DNA of 26,126 nucleotides from contig CALMAR010000176.1 of the NCBI GenBank assembly GCA_937859855.1, positions 1 through 26,126 of the forward strand, written 5' to 3'. Source of the DNA: an uncultured Kineosporia sp. GTDB taxonomy: Bacteria > Actinomycetota > Actinomycetes > Actinomycetales > Kineosporiaceae. Below, piece by piece: positions 13,959 to 23,700 of this stretch; the stretch's first letter is position 1, and every line of letters starts with the position of its first letter. Under the pieces are notes generated by a model, which made no database searches, had not been told where the DNA came from, and was given only the letters and a program-made list of their open reading frames with translations. Made by a program: the position numbers and the translations under genes.

Positions 13959-16088
13959 TCAGCCCAATTCGTCGTCGAGATAGCACCAGCGCCAGGACTC
14001 CCCCAGCTCGACGCTGCGCATCACCGGGTGCTGGGTGTCGTGGAAGTGCGCTTCGGCGTGCCGATTGGGAGACGAGTCGCAACACCCGATGTGCCCGCAG
14101 GTCAGGCACATCCGCAGATGCACCCAGCTTCGTTCGTTCAGGGCCAGGCAGTCGGGGCAGGCATCGGGAGAGGTGGCCGGGGTCACCACCTCTGGCGCCT
14201 GCGCCAGGTGCTCACACGACGCCACCCGCAGGCTGCTCTCCACCTCGGCCACCACCGCCCCGTTGGCCGCCGCACCGGTGGTGACCGCGCTGTTCACCTG
14301 ACCTCGCTGTGAACGGCCACTGCTTCCGCTGGCCCCGGCCGCGCTGATCCCACCGGCCTGACGGCCCACCCACTCCGGGATCCGGAGAACCGGGGCATCC
14401 ACCGCAGCGGATCCATCGGAAGCAGGCGCCCCGGGGCCGGCCGGGGCATTGATATCGGCCAGCGTGCCGGCCAGTTCTCCGGCTTGGTCAGATCGGTCGA
14501 CTGGCCCGGACGATGCCGAAAAGCCTTCCAGCATGGCCTCTTCCTGATCGACCCGCTCCAGGATCCCTTCCACGATGTCACCCGGCACCGAGCCCGACCG
14601 CAGCACGTCGGTGATCACCTGCCGTTCCGCGTCCAGCATGGCCACCCGCAGGCGGTGGAACGCCGCTGCCGGGGTCTCCCGTTCGGCGTCGGCTGAGCCC
14701 AGCCTCTCCCAGGCTGCGTTGGCCACCCGCTCGGCCCAGTTCCGTAGCCCATCGACGACTTCCGGCCGATCGGTGCTGTCGCCCTCCTCGTCCAGCCTTT
14801 CCAGGGCAGCGCGCCCGGCTCGCTGCTGCACCAGGGCCAGTTGCAACGCGTCCTGGGCCGGATCGGGTCCCTGCACCCGCAGCACCCGGACCAGCCAGGG
14901 CAAAGTGGTCCCCTGCAGCAGCAGGGTGCCGGCCACCACCGCGAAGGCGGCCACCACCAGAGCCGCCTGGCCCGGAATGTTCTCCGGAATGGTGACCGCT
15001 GCGGCCAAGGTGACCACCCCGCGCATTCCGGCCCAGCCGACCAGCGTGACATTGCGCAGCGGCGGCTGAGGCTCACTGCGCGCGATCCTGGGAATCAGCC
15101 TGGGGATGTAGGTACCTGGGATCAGCCAGATGAACCGGACCACCACCACGGTGGCCAGCACGGCCAGGCTGAGCCACAGCAGCACTCCGTTGCCGGTGTC
15201 GGTGCTGGAGATGGCGGCGCTCAGCAGATTCTGCAGCTGCAGCCCGATCAGCAGGAAGACGACGCTCTCCAGCAGGAACTGGACCGTCCGCCAGATCGTT
15301 CGCTCGGTCACCCGCGATGCGGCGGACTGGATGTCGGGCGAGCGGTGGCCCAGGATCAGCCCGGCCAACACCACTGAGATCACCCCCGAGCCATTCAGTT
15401 CCTCGGCCACGACGTAGGCCACATAGGGGGCGATCAGTGAAAGCGAGGTGTCCAGTACCGGGTCCTCCAGCCGCCGCCGGACGAAGCTGACCACTTCGGC
15501 CAGCACCCAGCCGCTGAGCACGCCGACCCCGACCGCGATCACGAAGTCGCCGGTGGCACCCAGCGCACTCACCGACCCAGCCGTCGCCGCCGCCAGCGCG
15601 GTCCGCAGCAGCACCAGCGCGGTGGCATCGTTCAGCAGGCTCTCGCCCTCCAGCAGGCTGACCACCCGGCGCGGCATCCGGACCCGGCGGGCGACGGCGG
15701 TAGCCGCCACCGCATCCGGGGGCGCGACCACCGCGCCCAGCGCGAGTGCCACCGTGAACGGCACCTGAGGCAGGATCGCGTGGACCACGATGCCCACCGC
15801 GAATGCGGTGGCGATGACCAGGCCGACCGAGAGCAGGATGATCGGCCGGCGGTTGCGCTTCAGGTCTATGTAGGGCGTCCGGATGGCGGTGGCATACAGC
15901 AGCGGCGGCAGAATGCCGATCAGCACGAACTCCGGTTTCAGCGGTAGCGACGGCATACCCGGAACGAAGGACAGCACCAGGCCCAGGGCGGTCAGGACCA
16001 GCGGCGCGGACAGCCCCACCCGTGCGGCCAGGCCAGCTGCCGCCGCGGCGATGATCAGCAGGCCGATGACGTCCTGGGCCAGATGCAC
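13959..16088 (-). CDS. CPA1-type Na+/H+ antiporter with C-terminal UBP zinc finger
   Basis: A 709-residue membrane protein that probably exchanges Na+ (or K+) for H+. About twelve hydrophobic segments fill residues 1-410. The CPA1 ion site is visible as APPDAVAATAVARR (D125) and EGESLLNDATALV (N153, D154). A cytosolic helical region follows (about 420-520), then a Gly/Ser/Ala-rich linker. The last 85 residues form a UBP-type zinc finger: CEHL (625), CPDC (644-647), CLTCGHIGCC (661-670), and HAEAHFHDTQHPV with the conserved His residues. This antiporter-UBP fusion is known in actinobacteria, which mostly lack ubiquitin, so the ligand is unknown. The GTG at 16088 has no ribosome binding site; GATAGT ends 6 bases upstream. 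The STAS gene lies 44 bases upstream on the same strand. Confidence 0.9.
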   Translation of the reverse strand: MHLAQDVIGLLIIAAAAAGLAARVGLSAPLVLTALGLVLSFVPGMPSLPLKPEFVLIGILPPLLYATAIRTPYIDLKRNRRPIILLSVGLVIATAFAVGIVVHAILPQVPFTVALALGAVVAPPDAVAATAVARRVRMPRRVVSLLEGESLLNDATALVLLRTALAAATAGSVSALGATGDFVIAVGVGVLSGWVLAEVVSFVRRRLEDPVLDTSLSLIAPYVAYVVAEELNGSGVISVVLAGLILGHRSPDIQSAASRVTERTIWRTVQFLLESVVFLLIGLQLQNLLSAAISSTDTGNGVLLWLSLAVLATVVVVRFIWLIPGTYIPRLIPRIARSEPQPPLRNVTLVGWAGMRGVVTLAAAVTIPENIPGQAALVVAAFAVVAGTLLLQGTTLPWLVRVLRVQGPDPAQDALQLALVQQRAGRAALERLDEEGDSTDRPEVVDGLRNWAERVANAAWERLGSADAERETPAAAFHRLRVAMLDAERQVITDVLRSGSVPGDIVEGILERVDQEEAMLEGFSASSGPVDRSDQAGELAGTLADINAPAGPGAPASDGSAAVDAPVLRIPEWVGRQAGGISAAGASGSSGRSQRGQVNSAVTTGAAANGAVVAEVESSLRVASCEHLAQAPEVVTPATSPDACPDCLALNERSWVHLRMCLTCGHIGCCDSSPNRHAEAHFHDTQHPVMRSVELGESWRWCYLDDELG

Positions 16089-16132
16089 CGGCCAACTATC
16101 GCATCGCGCTGCCCACCGCCCGGCTGGGTTCG

Positions 16133-16549
16133 CTAGTGGCTGATCAGCTCATTGCCGGGAATACCTGGTTCCAGCGCAGTGACCCGTTCCCGGCGCAGCA
16201 GCCGAGCCTGCTCGGGCGGGGTGCACCGGCCGGGTTCCGCCGGGTACACGGCCGAGATCCAGGTCAGCCGGGCGACCCGGAGCAGGCGCATCTCCCGCGC
16301 CCCGACGCCGGTGAGCACCAGCTGCCGGCCAGTCCGCTGAGCCCGGCGGGACACTCCGACCAGGACGCCGAGCCCGGCGCCGTCCCAGATCTCCAGATCT
16401 TCCAGCTGTAGCTCGAATTCGCCTGCGCCGTCGTCGATCGCCTGGTGCAGCCGGGTCCGGGCCATGGCGGTGCTCCGCGCGTCCAGCCGGCCGCGAAGGC
16501 GCAGCTGGCATCCTGGTTCGATCACGTCGATCTCAAGCGAGTGGTGCAT
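16133..16549 (-). CDS. STAS-domain protein (anti-sigma factor antagonist-like)
   Basis: A 138-residue STAS-domain protein. These usually bind anti-sigma kinases and are switched by phosphorylation of a Ser in a DSSG-type loop. Here LRLRGRLDARST (16-27), FELQLEDLEIWDGAGLGVLVG (45-65) and GRQLVLTGV follow the STAS fold, but the loop reads D56-G57-A58-G59, so neither usual Ser is present. The protein should therefore not be phosphorylated there and may be constitutively active or regulated otherwise. The C-terminal 35 residues are Arg/Pro-rich and outside the fold. GGAGG 7 bases before the ATG supports the start. It lies upstream of the antiporter gene; co-transcription is possible. No sigma factor or RsbW-like kinase is in the window. 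Confidence 0.82.
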   Translation of the reverse strand: MHHSLEIDVIEPGCQLRLRGRLDARSTAMARTRLHQAIDDGAGEFELQLEDLEIWDGAGLGVLVGVSRRAQRTGRQLVLTGVGAREMRLLRVARLTWISAVYPAEPGRCTPPEQARLLRRERVTALEPGIPGNELISH

Positions 16550-17015
16550 CGCCCGGCCTCCAGCCAGCCATTGGCGAGCCAGCTACTGGCCAACCCGTTC
16601 GTACGGTCATCTCTACCCCGGGCCGTTGTTGGCCAAACAGCGCCATCTGACGTGGCAGCCCGGACTGCCCAGCGACCTACGAACAGCAGTGATACGTGGT
16701 CGAATCTCAAGCAGGTAAGAGGCTATTCGGCAGACCGGGCGGCGTCCTGGAGTCCACGCCGATTTTCACTGATCGTGAGCGAACCGTGACCCAGGATCAT
16801 GGGCATCAAGCGCCCCATCGGCGCTCGTCTCGACGTATCAGCGGCAGCCCAGCCGGATCCTGTTGATTGGGCCGCGCGTCCGCTCGATAGGCCCCATCGA
16901 TCACACCACCGCCGTTCACCGGAATGGCTGACCGACTTGTCCTATTCGCTCTGTCCGCACCACAGTTTCACGCCTAAGATCTTCGATCACTCAGCACTGG
17001 AAAGGAGAACTCTCT
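16550..17015. other. 466-base divergent intergenic region
   Basis: This separates the STAS gene (minus) from the acidic-protein gene (plus). Near the STAS start is an 8-base inverted repeat, TGGCCAAC (16587-16594) and GTTGGCCA (16628-16635), a possible operator for the leftward gene. The middle (16640-16930) contains short overlapping ORFs on both strands without ribosome binding sites; I see no gene in it. The right end holds the promoter of the acidic-protein gene. Confidence 0.55.
16975..16980 (+). promoter_or_regulatory. Putative -10 box TAAGAT for the acidic protein/M15 operon
   Basis: TAAGAT is close to the TATAAT consensus and lies 35 bases before the ATG at 17016. CTGTCC (16951-16956), 18 bases upstream, is a weak -35 candidate. 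Unlike the leaderless genes nearby, this message would have a short leader with a strong ribosome binding site (AAAGGAG, 17001-17007, 8 bases before the ATG), which suggests efficient translation. Confidence 0.45.
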
Positions 17016-17396
17016 ATGACTGAGCAGCTCCTGCCTCAAGCAGGTGAAGCAGAAGAGCCGAACCCAGAAGTTGCGGCGATCGCCGACAATCCCGACCCGG
17101 ACGAAGCCGGAGACGGGACATTCTCGGTGGGACCGCCCGACGCCATTTTCGATTCCCGGCTGCTGCCCGCGGTGACCGCGGACGACGAGGCGGCGCTGGT
17201 CGCCACCACCGCCGACCCCCTCGACGACGTCGATGAGCCTCCAGACGTACCGGTGCCTCCTGCGGACGACGACGCGGACCAGGAGCTGCCGGGAGACGAT
17301 GAGCTCGACGCCTTGATCTCTGATGTTGATACCGATTCCGTAGAAACGGGTTTCGACGCTTCGATGCTCCAGGACGCTTCTGAAGGGGGTGCGTGA
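17016..17396 (+). CDS. Extremely acidic hypothetical protein
   Basis: A 126-residue protein with no recognised family. By my count it has 25 Asp and 12 Glu against a single Arg, and no Lys, His or Cys, so the net charge is about -36. It is rich in Pro, Ala and Val, has no signal peptide and no membrane segment, and looks disordered apart from short hydrophobic clusters (AIFDSRLLPAV, DELDALISDV, DASMLQ). A strong ribosome binding site AAAGGAG precedes the ATG. Its TGA overlaps the ATG of the next gene as TGATG, so the two products are translationally coupled. Because the partner is strongly basic, a direct electrostatic complex (inhibitor, chaperone or scaffold) is a reasonable inference. Confidence 0.8.
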   Translation: MTEQLLPQAGEAEEPNPEVAAIADNPDPDEAGDGTFSVGPPDAIFDSRLLPAVTADDEAALVATTADPLDDVDEPPDVPVPPADDDADQELPGDDELDALISDVDTDSVETGFDASMLQDASEGGA

Positions 17397-18001
17397 TGGC
17401 TGAGGATGTGCTGACCGCGAAGCAGGCCAAAGCCATGCTGGTCAAGCTCGGCTGGGACAACGCCAATCGAAATCTGGCGTTCGCGCTGAAGGGATTCCAG
17501 CGCGGCTGGAATCTGGGCCCCGAGCTCAAGCCGACGGGAACTCTGGGACCGAAGACGAGTGCAGCGCTCAAGCTTTCCTACGCCCGGCTCCGGCAGGGAA
17601 AGCCGACCATGAGTGAGCACTTTTCCTACACCGAATTCAAGTGCAAGGACGGCGGCGATTTCCCGGAGTGCCAGCGGATCTGGACCTTGAGAGTGCACGT
17701 CCGGCGGCTGGAGGCCTACCGGAAACAGATTGGCGGCCCAGTCCGGATCACCTCCGGCTGCCGGTGTAAACGGCACAACAAAGCCGTGGGCGGAGCAAAG
17801 TCCAGCCAGCACATGTTTGGCGCGGCCTCGGACATTCAGGGAATCAACACGGTGCAGGCGAAGAAGAAGGCCAAGCTGTTCGCGGGCCTGGGATACAAGG
17901 AGTCGACCAAGAAGGTGATCCACGTCGACTCGCGGGACAAGGCCGGGCACAACAACGGTGGCTCGCCGGCCCATCCCATCGTCTGGCGATACGCCTCCTA
18001 G
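17396..18001 (+). CDS. M15-type peptidase with peptidoglycan-binding-like N-terminus
   Basis: A 201-residue endolysin-like peptidase of the M15 (D-Ala-D-Ala carboxypeptidase/VanY-like, Peptidase_M15_3) type, expected to cut peptidoglycan peptides. Residues 1-68 resemble a peptidoglycan-binding helical module (AKAMLVKLGW, ALKGFQRGWNL, GTLGPKTSAALK). The catalytic domain starts at SEHFSYTEFKCKDGG (73); SGCRCKRHN (120-128) and SSQHMFGAASDI (136-147) supply zinc ligands H139 and D146, and VIHVDSR (174-180) the last ligand H176. No signal peptide or membrane segment is present. It is very basic, with about 36 Lys+Arg against about 14 Asp+Glu. I use the ATG at 17396 overlapping the upstream stop; a GTG lies one codon earlier. 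Lack of phage genes nearby argues against a complete prophage. Confidence 0.85.
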   Translation: MAEDVLTAKQAKAMLVKLGWDNANRNLAFALKGFQRGWNLGPELKPTGTLGPKTSAALKLSYARLRQGKPTMSEHFSYTEFKCKDGGDFPECQRIWTLRVHVRRLEAYRKQIGGPVRITSGCRCKRHNKAVGGAKSSQHMFGAASDIQGINTVQAKKKAKLFAGLGYKESTKKVIHVDSRDKAGHNNGGSPAHPIVWRYAS

Positions 18002-18006
18002 TGACT

Positions 18007-18055
18007 CCGAGCCAGTCCGAGCCAGTCCGAGCCAGTCCGGCTTGGACTGGCTCGG
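18007..18055 (+). repeat. Triple 10-base direct repeat closing into a 12-bp hairpin
   Basis: CCGAGCCAGT occurs three times in tandem (18007-18016, 18017-18026, 18027-18036), followed by CC, the 5-base loop GGCTT and GGACTGGCTCGG (18044-18055), the exact reverse complement of CCGAGCCAGTCC. The last repeat forms a perfect 12-bp stem, and either upstream repeat could compete for the same 3' arm. It begins 5 bases after the stop of the M15 gene and ends 27 bases before the next GTG. There is no T-run. It may work as a transcription end, an mRNA-stability element or a protein-binding site. Confidence 0.75.
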
Positions 18056-18082
18056 CGTCCGCGGGCGGCGCACACTCGACAG

Positions 18083-18421
18083 GTGACGACGGAGCACAGC
18101 TTCAGCTTTGTGCTCTGGCCCCTGGCCGCGATCGCGGCGGTCGGAATCCTCATGCTGATCCTGCGCTGGGCCTACAGTCCTGGCCACTCGCTGGTCGAGC
18201 GGCGCCCGCATCGGGGCGAGCCGGACGACTACGGCATGCTCGTCACGGTGGCCTCCCCCGCCACCTTCATCGAGGGCGAGCAGATGCGGTTACGGCTGGC
18301 CGCCTCCGGCATCCGGGCGACTCTGGCCCCGACCACCCAAGGCCCCCGGCTGATGGTTTTCATGGACGACGAGAAGACTGCCCGGGCGGTGCTGGCTGGC
18401 CCCGAGCCGCCTCGCCGCTGA
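18083..18421 (+). CDS. Small membrane protein with DUF2007-like C-terminal domain
   Basis: A 112-residue protein with one N-terminal membrane helix ([19 protein letters not shown], about 9-27), a basic linker, then a small alpha/beta domain ([45 protein letters not shown]) whose strand-helix order resembles DUF2007, described as putative signal-transducing proteins. That resemblance is by eye and moderate. The GTG at 18083 has no clear ribosome binding site. The 3' end overlaps the convergent murA gene by 62 bases. It follows the repeat hairpin and may or may not be expressed with the M15 operon. Confidence 0.7.
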   Translation: MTTEHSFSFVLWPLAAIAAVGILMLILRWAYSPGHSLVERRPHRGEPDDYGMLVTVASPATFIEGEQMRLRLAASGIRATLAPTTQGPRLMVFMDDEKTARAVLAGPEPPRR

Positions 18422-19673
18422 TCCGGCGCACGTCAGCACCAAGCATCCGCAGGGCGTAGTCGAATCGGTCGTAGCCACGGTCGATGTGGGCCGCCTCGTG
18501 CACCACCGTCTCGCCCTCGGCGGCCAGCCCGGCCAGCACCAGCGCGGCACCGGCCCGGATATCACTGGCCTGCACCGGCGCTCCGGACAGCTGCGGAATG
18601 CCGCGGACGAACGCGTGATGACCGTCCACCCGGACCTGAGCCCCCAGCCGGGCGATCTCCTGCACGAACCGGAACCGGGCCTCGAACAGGTTCTCGGTGA
18701 TCATCGCCGCGCCGTCCGAGATCGCCACCAGGGCAACCATGAACGGCTGCAGATCGGTGGGGAACCCAGGGTACGGCAGGGTGGCGACGTCCACCGCGGC
18801 AGGCCGGGCCGGGCCCACCACCCGGAACCCGTCCGCCAGTCCCTCGACCTCGCAGCCGGTGTCGACCAGCTTGCTCAGCACCAGTTCCAGGTGGCTCTGC
18901 TCGCCATTGCGGATCACCACGTCGCCGCCGGTGATGGCGGCCGCGAACGCCCAGGTGCCGGCCACGATCCGATCCGGGACGACGCGATGCTCGCATTCGT
19001 GCAACCCGGCCACGCCCTGCACCTCCAGAGTGGAGGTGGCGATGCCGTCGATCTTCGCGCCCATCCGGCGCAACATCCGGCACAGATCGACGATCTCCGG
19101 CTCGCGGGCGACGTTCTCCAGCACCGTCCGGCCCCGCGCCACCACGGCCGCAGTGACCAGGTTCTCGGTCGCACCCACGCTCGGGAAGGCGAGCCGGATG
19201 GTGGCCCCGCGCAAGCCTTCTGGTGCGGTCGCGATAAGGTACCCGTGCTCCAGAACGACTTTCGCGCCGAGCAGCTCCAACCCAGCCACATGCATGTCCA
19301 GGCCCCGGGAGCCGATCGCGTCCCCGCCCGGCATCGCCACCTGGACCTCTCCACAGCGGGCCAGCAACGGGCCGAGCACACTGATCGAGGCGCGCATCGA
19401 TTGCACCAGGTCGTAGTCGCAGACATGCCCGGGCCGGTCCGGCACCGCGATGCTCAGCGCTCCGCGGCCGGGCTCGTACTGCACGTCGCAGCCCAACCGG
19501 CGCAGCAGCTCGGCCATGATCCGGACATCGAGAATGTCCGGCACGTCCACCAGCGTGGTGGTGCCCTGCGCCAGCAGGGCGGCCGACATCAGCTTGAGCA
19601 CGCTGTTCTTGGCCCCGGGAACCCGGACCGCGCCCTTCAGTTTGGCGCCGCCTGCGACCCGGAATGCATCCAC
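18360..19673 (-). CDS. murA: UDP-N-acetylglucosamine 1-carboxyvinyltransferase
   Basis: Transfers enolpyruvate from PEP to UDP-GlcNAc, the first committed step of peptidoglycan synthesis, in the cytosol. The 437 residues include K22-N23 (PGAKNSVLK), the two inside-out alpha/beta domains, GFPTDLQPF with the catalytic Asp, and the C-terminal [19 protein letters not shown]. The active-site loop reads [15 protein letters not shown] with Asp118 where E. coli has Cys115; this substitution is known from M. tuberculosis and Chlamydia and makes the enzyme insensitive to fosfomycin. After the usual end (VRRI) it runs 19 residues further, overlapping the convergent small membrane protein gene. The GTG start lies 8 bases after a TACGAT box and 45 bases from the divergent adenosyltransferase gene. 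Confidence 0.96.
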   Translation of the reverse strand: MDAFRVAGGAKLKGAVRVPGAKNSVLKLMSAALLAQGTTTLVDVPDILDVRIMAELLRRLGCDVQYEPGRGALSIAVPDRPGHVCDYDLVQSMRASISVLGPLLARCGEVQVAMPGGDAIGSRGLDMHVAGLELLGAKVVLEHGYLIATAPEGLRGATIRLAFPSVGATENLVTAAVVARGRTVLENVAREPEIVDLCRMLRRMGAKIDGIATSTLEVQGVAGLHECEHRVVPDRIVAGTWAFAAAITGGDVVIRNGEQSHLELVLSKLVDTGCEVEGLADGFRVVGPARPAAVDVATLPYPGFPTDLQPFMVALVAISDGAAMITENLFEARFRFVQEIARLGAQVRVDGHHAFVRGIPQLSGAPVQASDIRAGAALVLAGLAAEGETVVHEAAHIDRGYDRFDYALRMLGADVRRISGEAARGQPAPPGQSSRRP

Positions 19674-19681
19674 AACAGCCG

Positions 19682-19687
19682 ATCGTA
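19682..19687 (-). promoter_or_regulatory. Putative -10 box TACGAT for murA
   Basis: On the minus strand TACGAT fits TAnnnT and lies 8 bases before the GTG start of murA at 19673, so the message would have a leader of at most a base or two. It sits in the 45-base gap shared with the divergent adenosyltransferase gene, for which no comparable box is visible. Confidence 0.4.
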
Positions 19688-19718
19688 GGGGGCTCCGGCT
19701 GCGTGCAAAGCTGAGGCC

Positions 19719-20336
19719 ATGGTGAACCTGACCCGCATCTACACCCGGACCGGCGACGACGGCACCACCGGCCTCGGCGACTTCAGCCGAACCAGTAAGA
19801 CCGATCCCCGGCTGATTGCCTTTGCCGAGGTCGATGAGGCCAACTGTGCGATCGGAGTGGCCCTGGCCACCTCAGGTGACCGGCTCGGGCCGGACATGCT
19901 CACCCTGCTCCAGCAGGTGCAGAATGACCTGTTCGACGTCGGTGCCGACCTGTGCACGCCGCTACGGGAGCAGCCGGGTGGACAGAGATCGAAGTCCGCG
20001 CCGCTGCGGATCACGCCGGACTACATCGCCCGGCTGGAACAGGCCTGTGACCAGTGGAACGCCGAACTGCCGCCGTTGCGGTCGTTCGTGCTGCCGGGCG
20101 GGACAATGGGATCAGCGCTTCTGCACGTTGCCCGCACGGTGACCCGGCGGGCCGAGCGATCGGTCTGGGCGGCGATCGCGCAGCACGGCGATGAACCGGA
20201 CGGCGGAGTCAACCCGGAGACCGCACGCTACTTGAACCGTCTCAGCGATCTGCTGTTCATACTCTGCCGGACCGCCAACGGGCCCCGGGGCGACGTGCTC
20301 TGGGTCCCCGGAGGCAAGAACAACGAAAAGGTTTAG
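19719..20336 (+). CDS. Cob(I)alamin adenosyltransferase, PduO type
   Basis: Transfers the adenosyl group of ATP to cob(I)alamin, forming the coenzyme for methylmalonyl-CoA mutase and other radical mutases. The 205 residues form the PduO four-helix bundle. The ATP-binding N-terminal motif is [18 protein letters not shown] (about 5-22), followed by [29 protein letters not shown], the FVLPGG segment and [14 protein letters not shown] with the conserved Arg pair, and [12 protein letters not shown] at the end. The same gene sits between murA and DUF2550 in M. tuberculosis (Rv1314c). It is divergent from murA and convergent with the DUF2550 gene, so it is probably transcribed alone. The start ATG lacks a good ribosome binding site. 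Confidence 0.95.
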   Translation: MVNLTRIYTRTGDDGTTGLGDFSRTSKTDPRLIAFAEVDEANCAIGVALATSGDRLGPDMLTLLQQVQNDLFDVGADLCTPLREQPGGQRSKSAPLRITPDYIARLEQACDQWNAELPPLRSFVLPGGTMGSALLHVARTVTRRAERSVWAAIAQHGDEPDGGVNPETARYLNRLSDLLFILCRTANGPRGDVLWVPGGKNNEKV

Positions 20337-20389
20337 CGGGTGAGCGCGATGGAAATGATGCAGTGGAGGAAGTATCGGCCCAGCGCGCC

Positions 20390-20845
20390 CTAGAGGGCCA
20401 GCGGCGGGAGACCGGGCGGGGCAGACTCCAGCCACGTCGAGAAGCCGTTGTAGTCGGCTTCGGTCATGGCGAATTCGAGTTCTTCGCGCTGGTACTGACA
20501 TCGCACGATCACCGATTCGGGCATCAGCGAATCGACGTCACTGTCGGCCGGTGGATACCAGTCCCGCACGACCAGAGCCGAGCGATCGAGGGTGCGTCTC
20601 GGGCGCGGAGTGAAGCTGAAGATCCGGAACCATTCGAGGCGATCGACCTGATAACGGGCGACTCCCAGCATCCAGCCACCCGAGCGCCGGTTCAGATCCT
20701 GGCGCAGCGAGCAGTCAAAACTCCCCGGGCGGCGGCCGAGAAAGAGATGCCGCAGCACGAAACCGCCCAGCAGAGCCCCGAACAGGATGATCAGCGCAGC
20801 GAGCACGATCAGCGGCGCCTCTAGCCCCCCCACGCGCACCCGCAT
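20390..20845 (-). CDS. DUF2550 family membrane-anchored protein
   Basis: A 151-residue protein of DUF2550, found almost only in actinobacteria and typically directly after atpC, as in M. tuberculosis Rv1312. One N-terminal membrane helix (APLIVLAALIILFGALLGGF) is followed by the family core RRPGSFDCSLR, GGWMLGVARYQVDRLEWFR, and FSFTPRPRRTLDRSALVV. Its function is unknown; the conserved position suggests a link to ATP synthase, without proof. ATG 20845 is the first start, but the GAGGGG before it fits GTG 20839 better (6-base spacing). A nested hairpin lies in the 45-base gap to atpC. Confidence 0.9.
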   Translation of the reverse strand: MRVRVGGLEAPLIVLAALIILFGALLGGFVLRHLFLGRRPGSFDCSLRQDLNRRSGGWMLGVARYQVDRLEWFRIFSFTPRPRRTLDRSALVVRDWYPPADSDVDSLMPESVIVRCQYQREELEFAMTEADYNGFSTWLESAPPGLPPLAL

Positions 20846-20851
20846 CCCCTC

Positions 20852-20889
20852 GGCGGCCCGCCAACCGGGTGGGGGTCCCGTCTGCCGCC
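20852..20889 (-). other. Nested inverted repeat between atpC and the DUF2550 gene
   Basis: Read on the minus strand, GGCGGC (20889-20884) pairs with GCCGCC (20857-20852), and inside it CGGG (20880-20877) pairs with CCCG (20869-20866). This could act as a partial terminator or processing site lowering expression of the DUF2550 gene relative to the atp genes. No T-run follows. Confidence 0.35.
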
Positions 20890-20890
20890 C

Positions 20891-21163
20891 TCAGCCATCC
20901 GCACCCGAGACCAGGCTGGCACTGTCGGACACGACCGTGACCCGATCGTGCTCGACCGAGAGGAAGCCATCCTCCACCTCGGCGATCACCGGCGAACCAC
21001 CCTCACTCAGGATCCTGATCTGGCCGGGGGCGAGCACTGCCAGCGTGGGCTCGTGCCCGGTGAGCACCCCCATGTCACCCTCAGTGGTGCGCAGGATGAT
21101 CTGGGAGGCGTCACCCGACCACACCTTGGCCTCCGCGCTGACCAGTTCAACCCGCAGCGTCAT
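20891..21163 (-). CDS. atpC: ATP synthase F1 epsilon subunit, short form
   Basis: Central-stalk subunit linking gamma to the c-ring and, in most bacteria, inhibiting ATP hydrolysis. Starting at the ATG at 21163 (MTLRVELVSAEAKVWSGDA) it has 90 residues and covers only the N-terminal beta-sandwich, with GDMGVLTGHEPTLAVL (about 33-48) and the strand pair ending VEHDRVTVVSDSASL. The C-terminal helical hairpin that carries the inhibitory function is missing; typical actinobacterial epsilons have about 120 residues. The bases after the stop show no displaced helix-coding frame, so this looks like a genuine short form. A longer reading from 21196 adds 11 residues unlike the family. Last F1 gene of the atp operon. 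Confidence 0.9.
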   Translation of the reverse strand: MTLRVELVSAEAKVWSGDASQIILRTTEGDMGVLTGHEPTLAVLAPGQIRILSEGGSPVIAEVEDGFLSVEHDRVTVVSDSASLVSGADG

Positions 21164-21223
21164 CCGCGATCCACTTCTGTCTAGGGGACAGTTCAACTAT
21201 AAGCACGAGCGGATCGGCCCCGA

Positions 21224-23652
<2,429 letters not shown>

Positions 23653-23700
23653 CTACCGCTCCTAACCGTTTCGATCCGAACCCTTCCCGGTCAGCAATCC

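Noticed and set aside
13691..14284. Plus-strand ORF crossing into the antiporter gene
   Set aside because: Most of it is antisense to the zinc-finger end of the antiporter; it has no ribosome binding site.
17396..18001. Prophage remnant indicated by the endolysin-like M15 peptidase
   Set aside because: No holin, terminase, integrase, tail or attachment-site signals surround it; neighbours are ordinary chromosomal genes.
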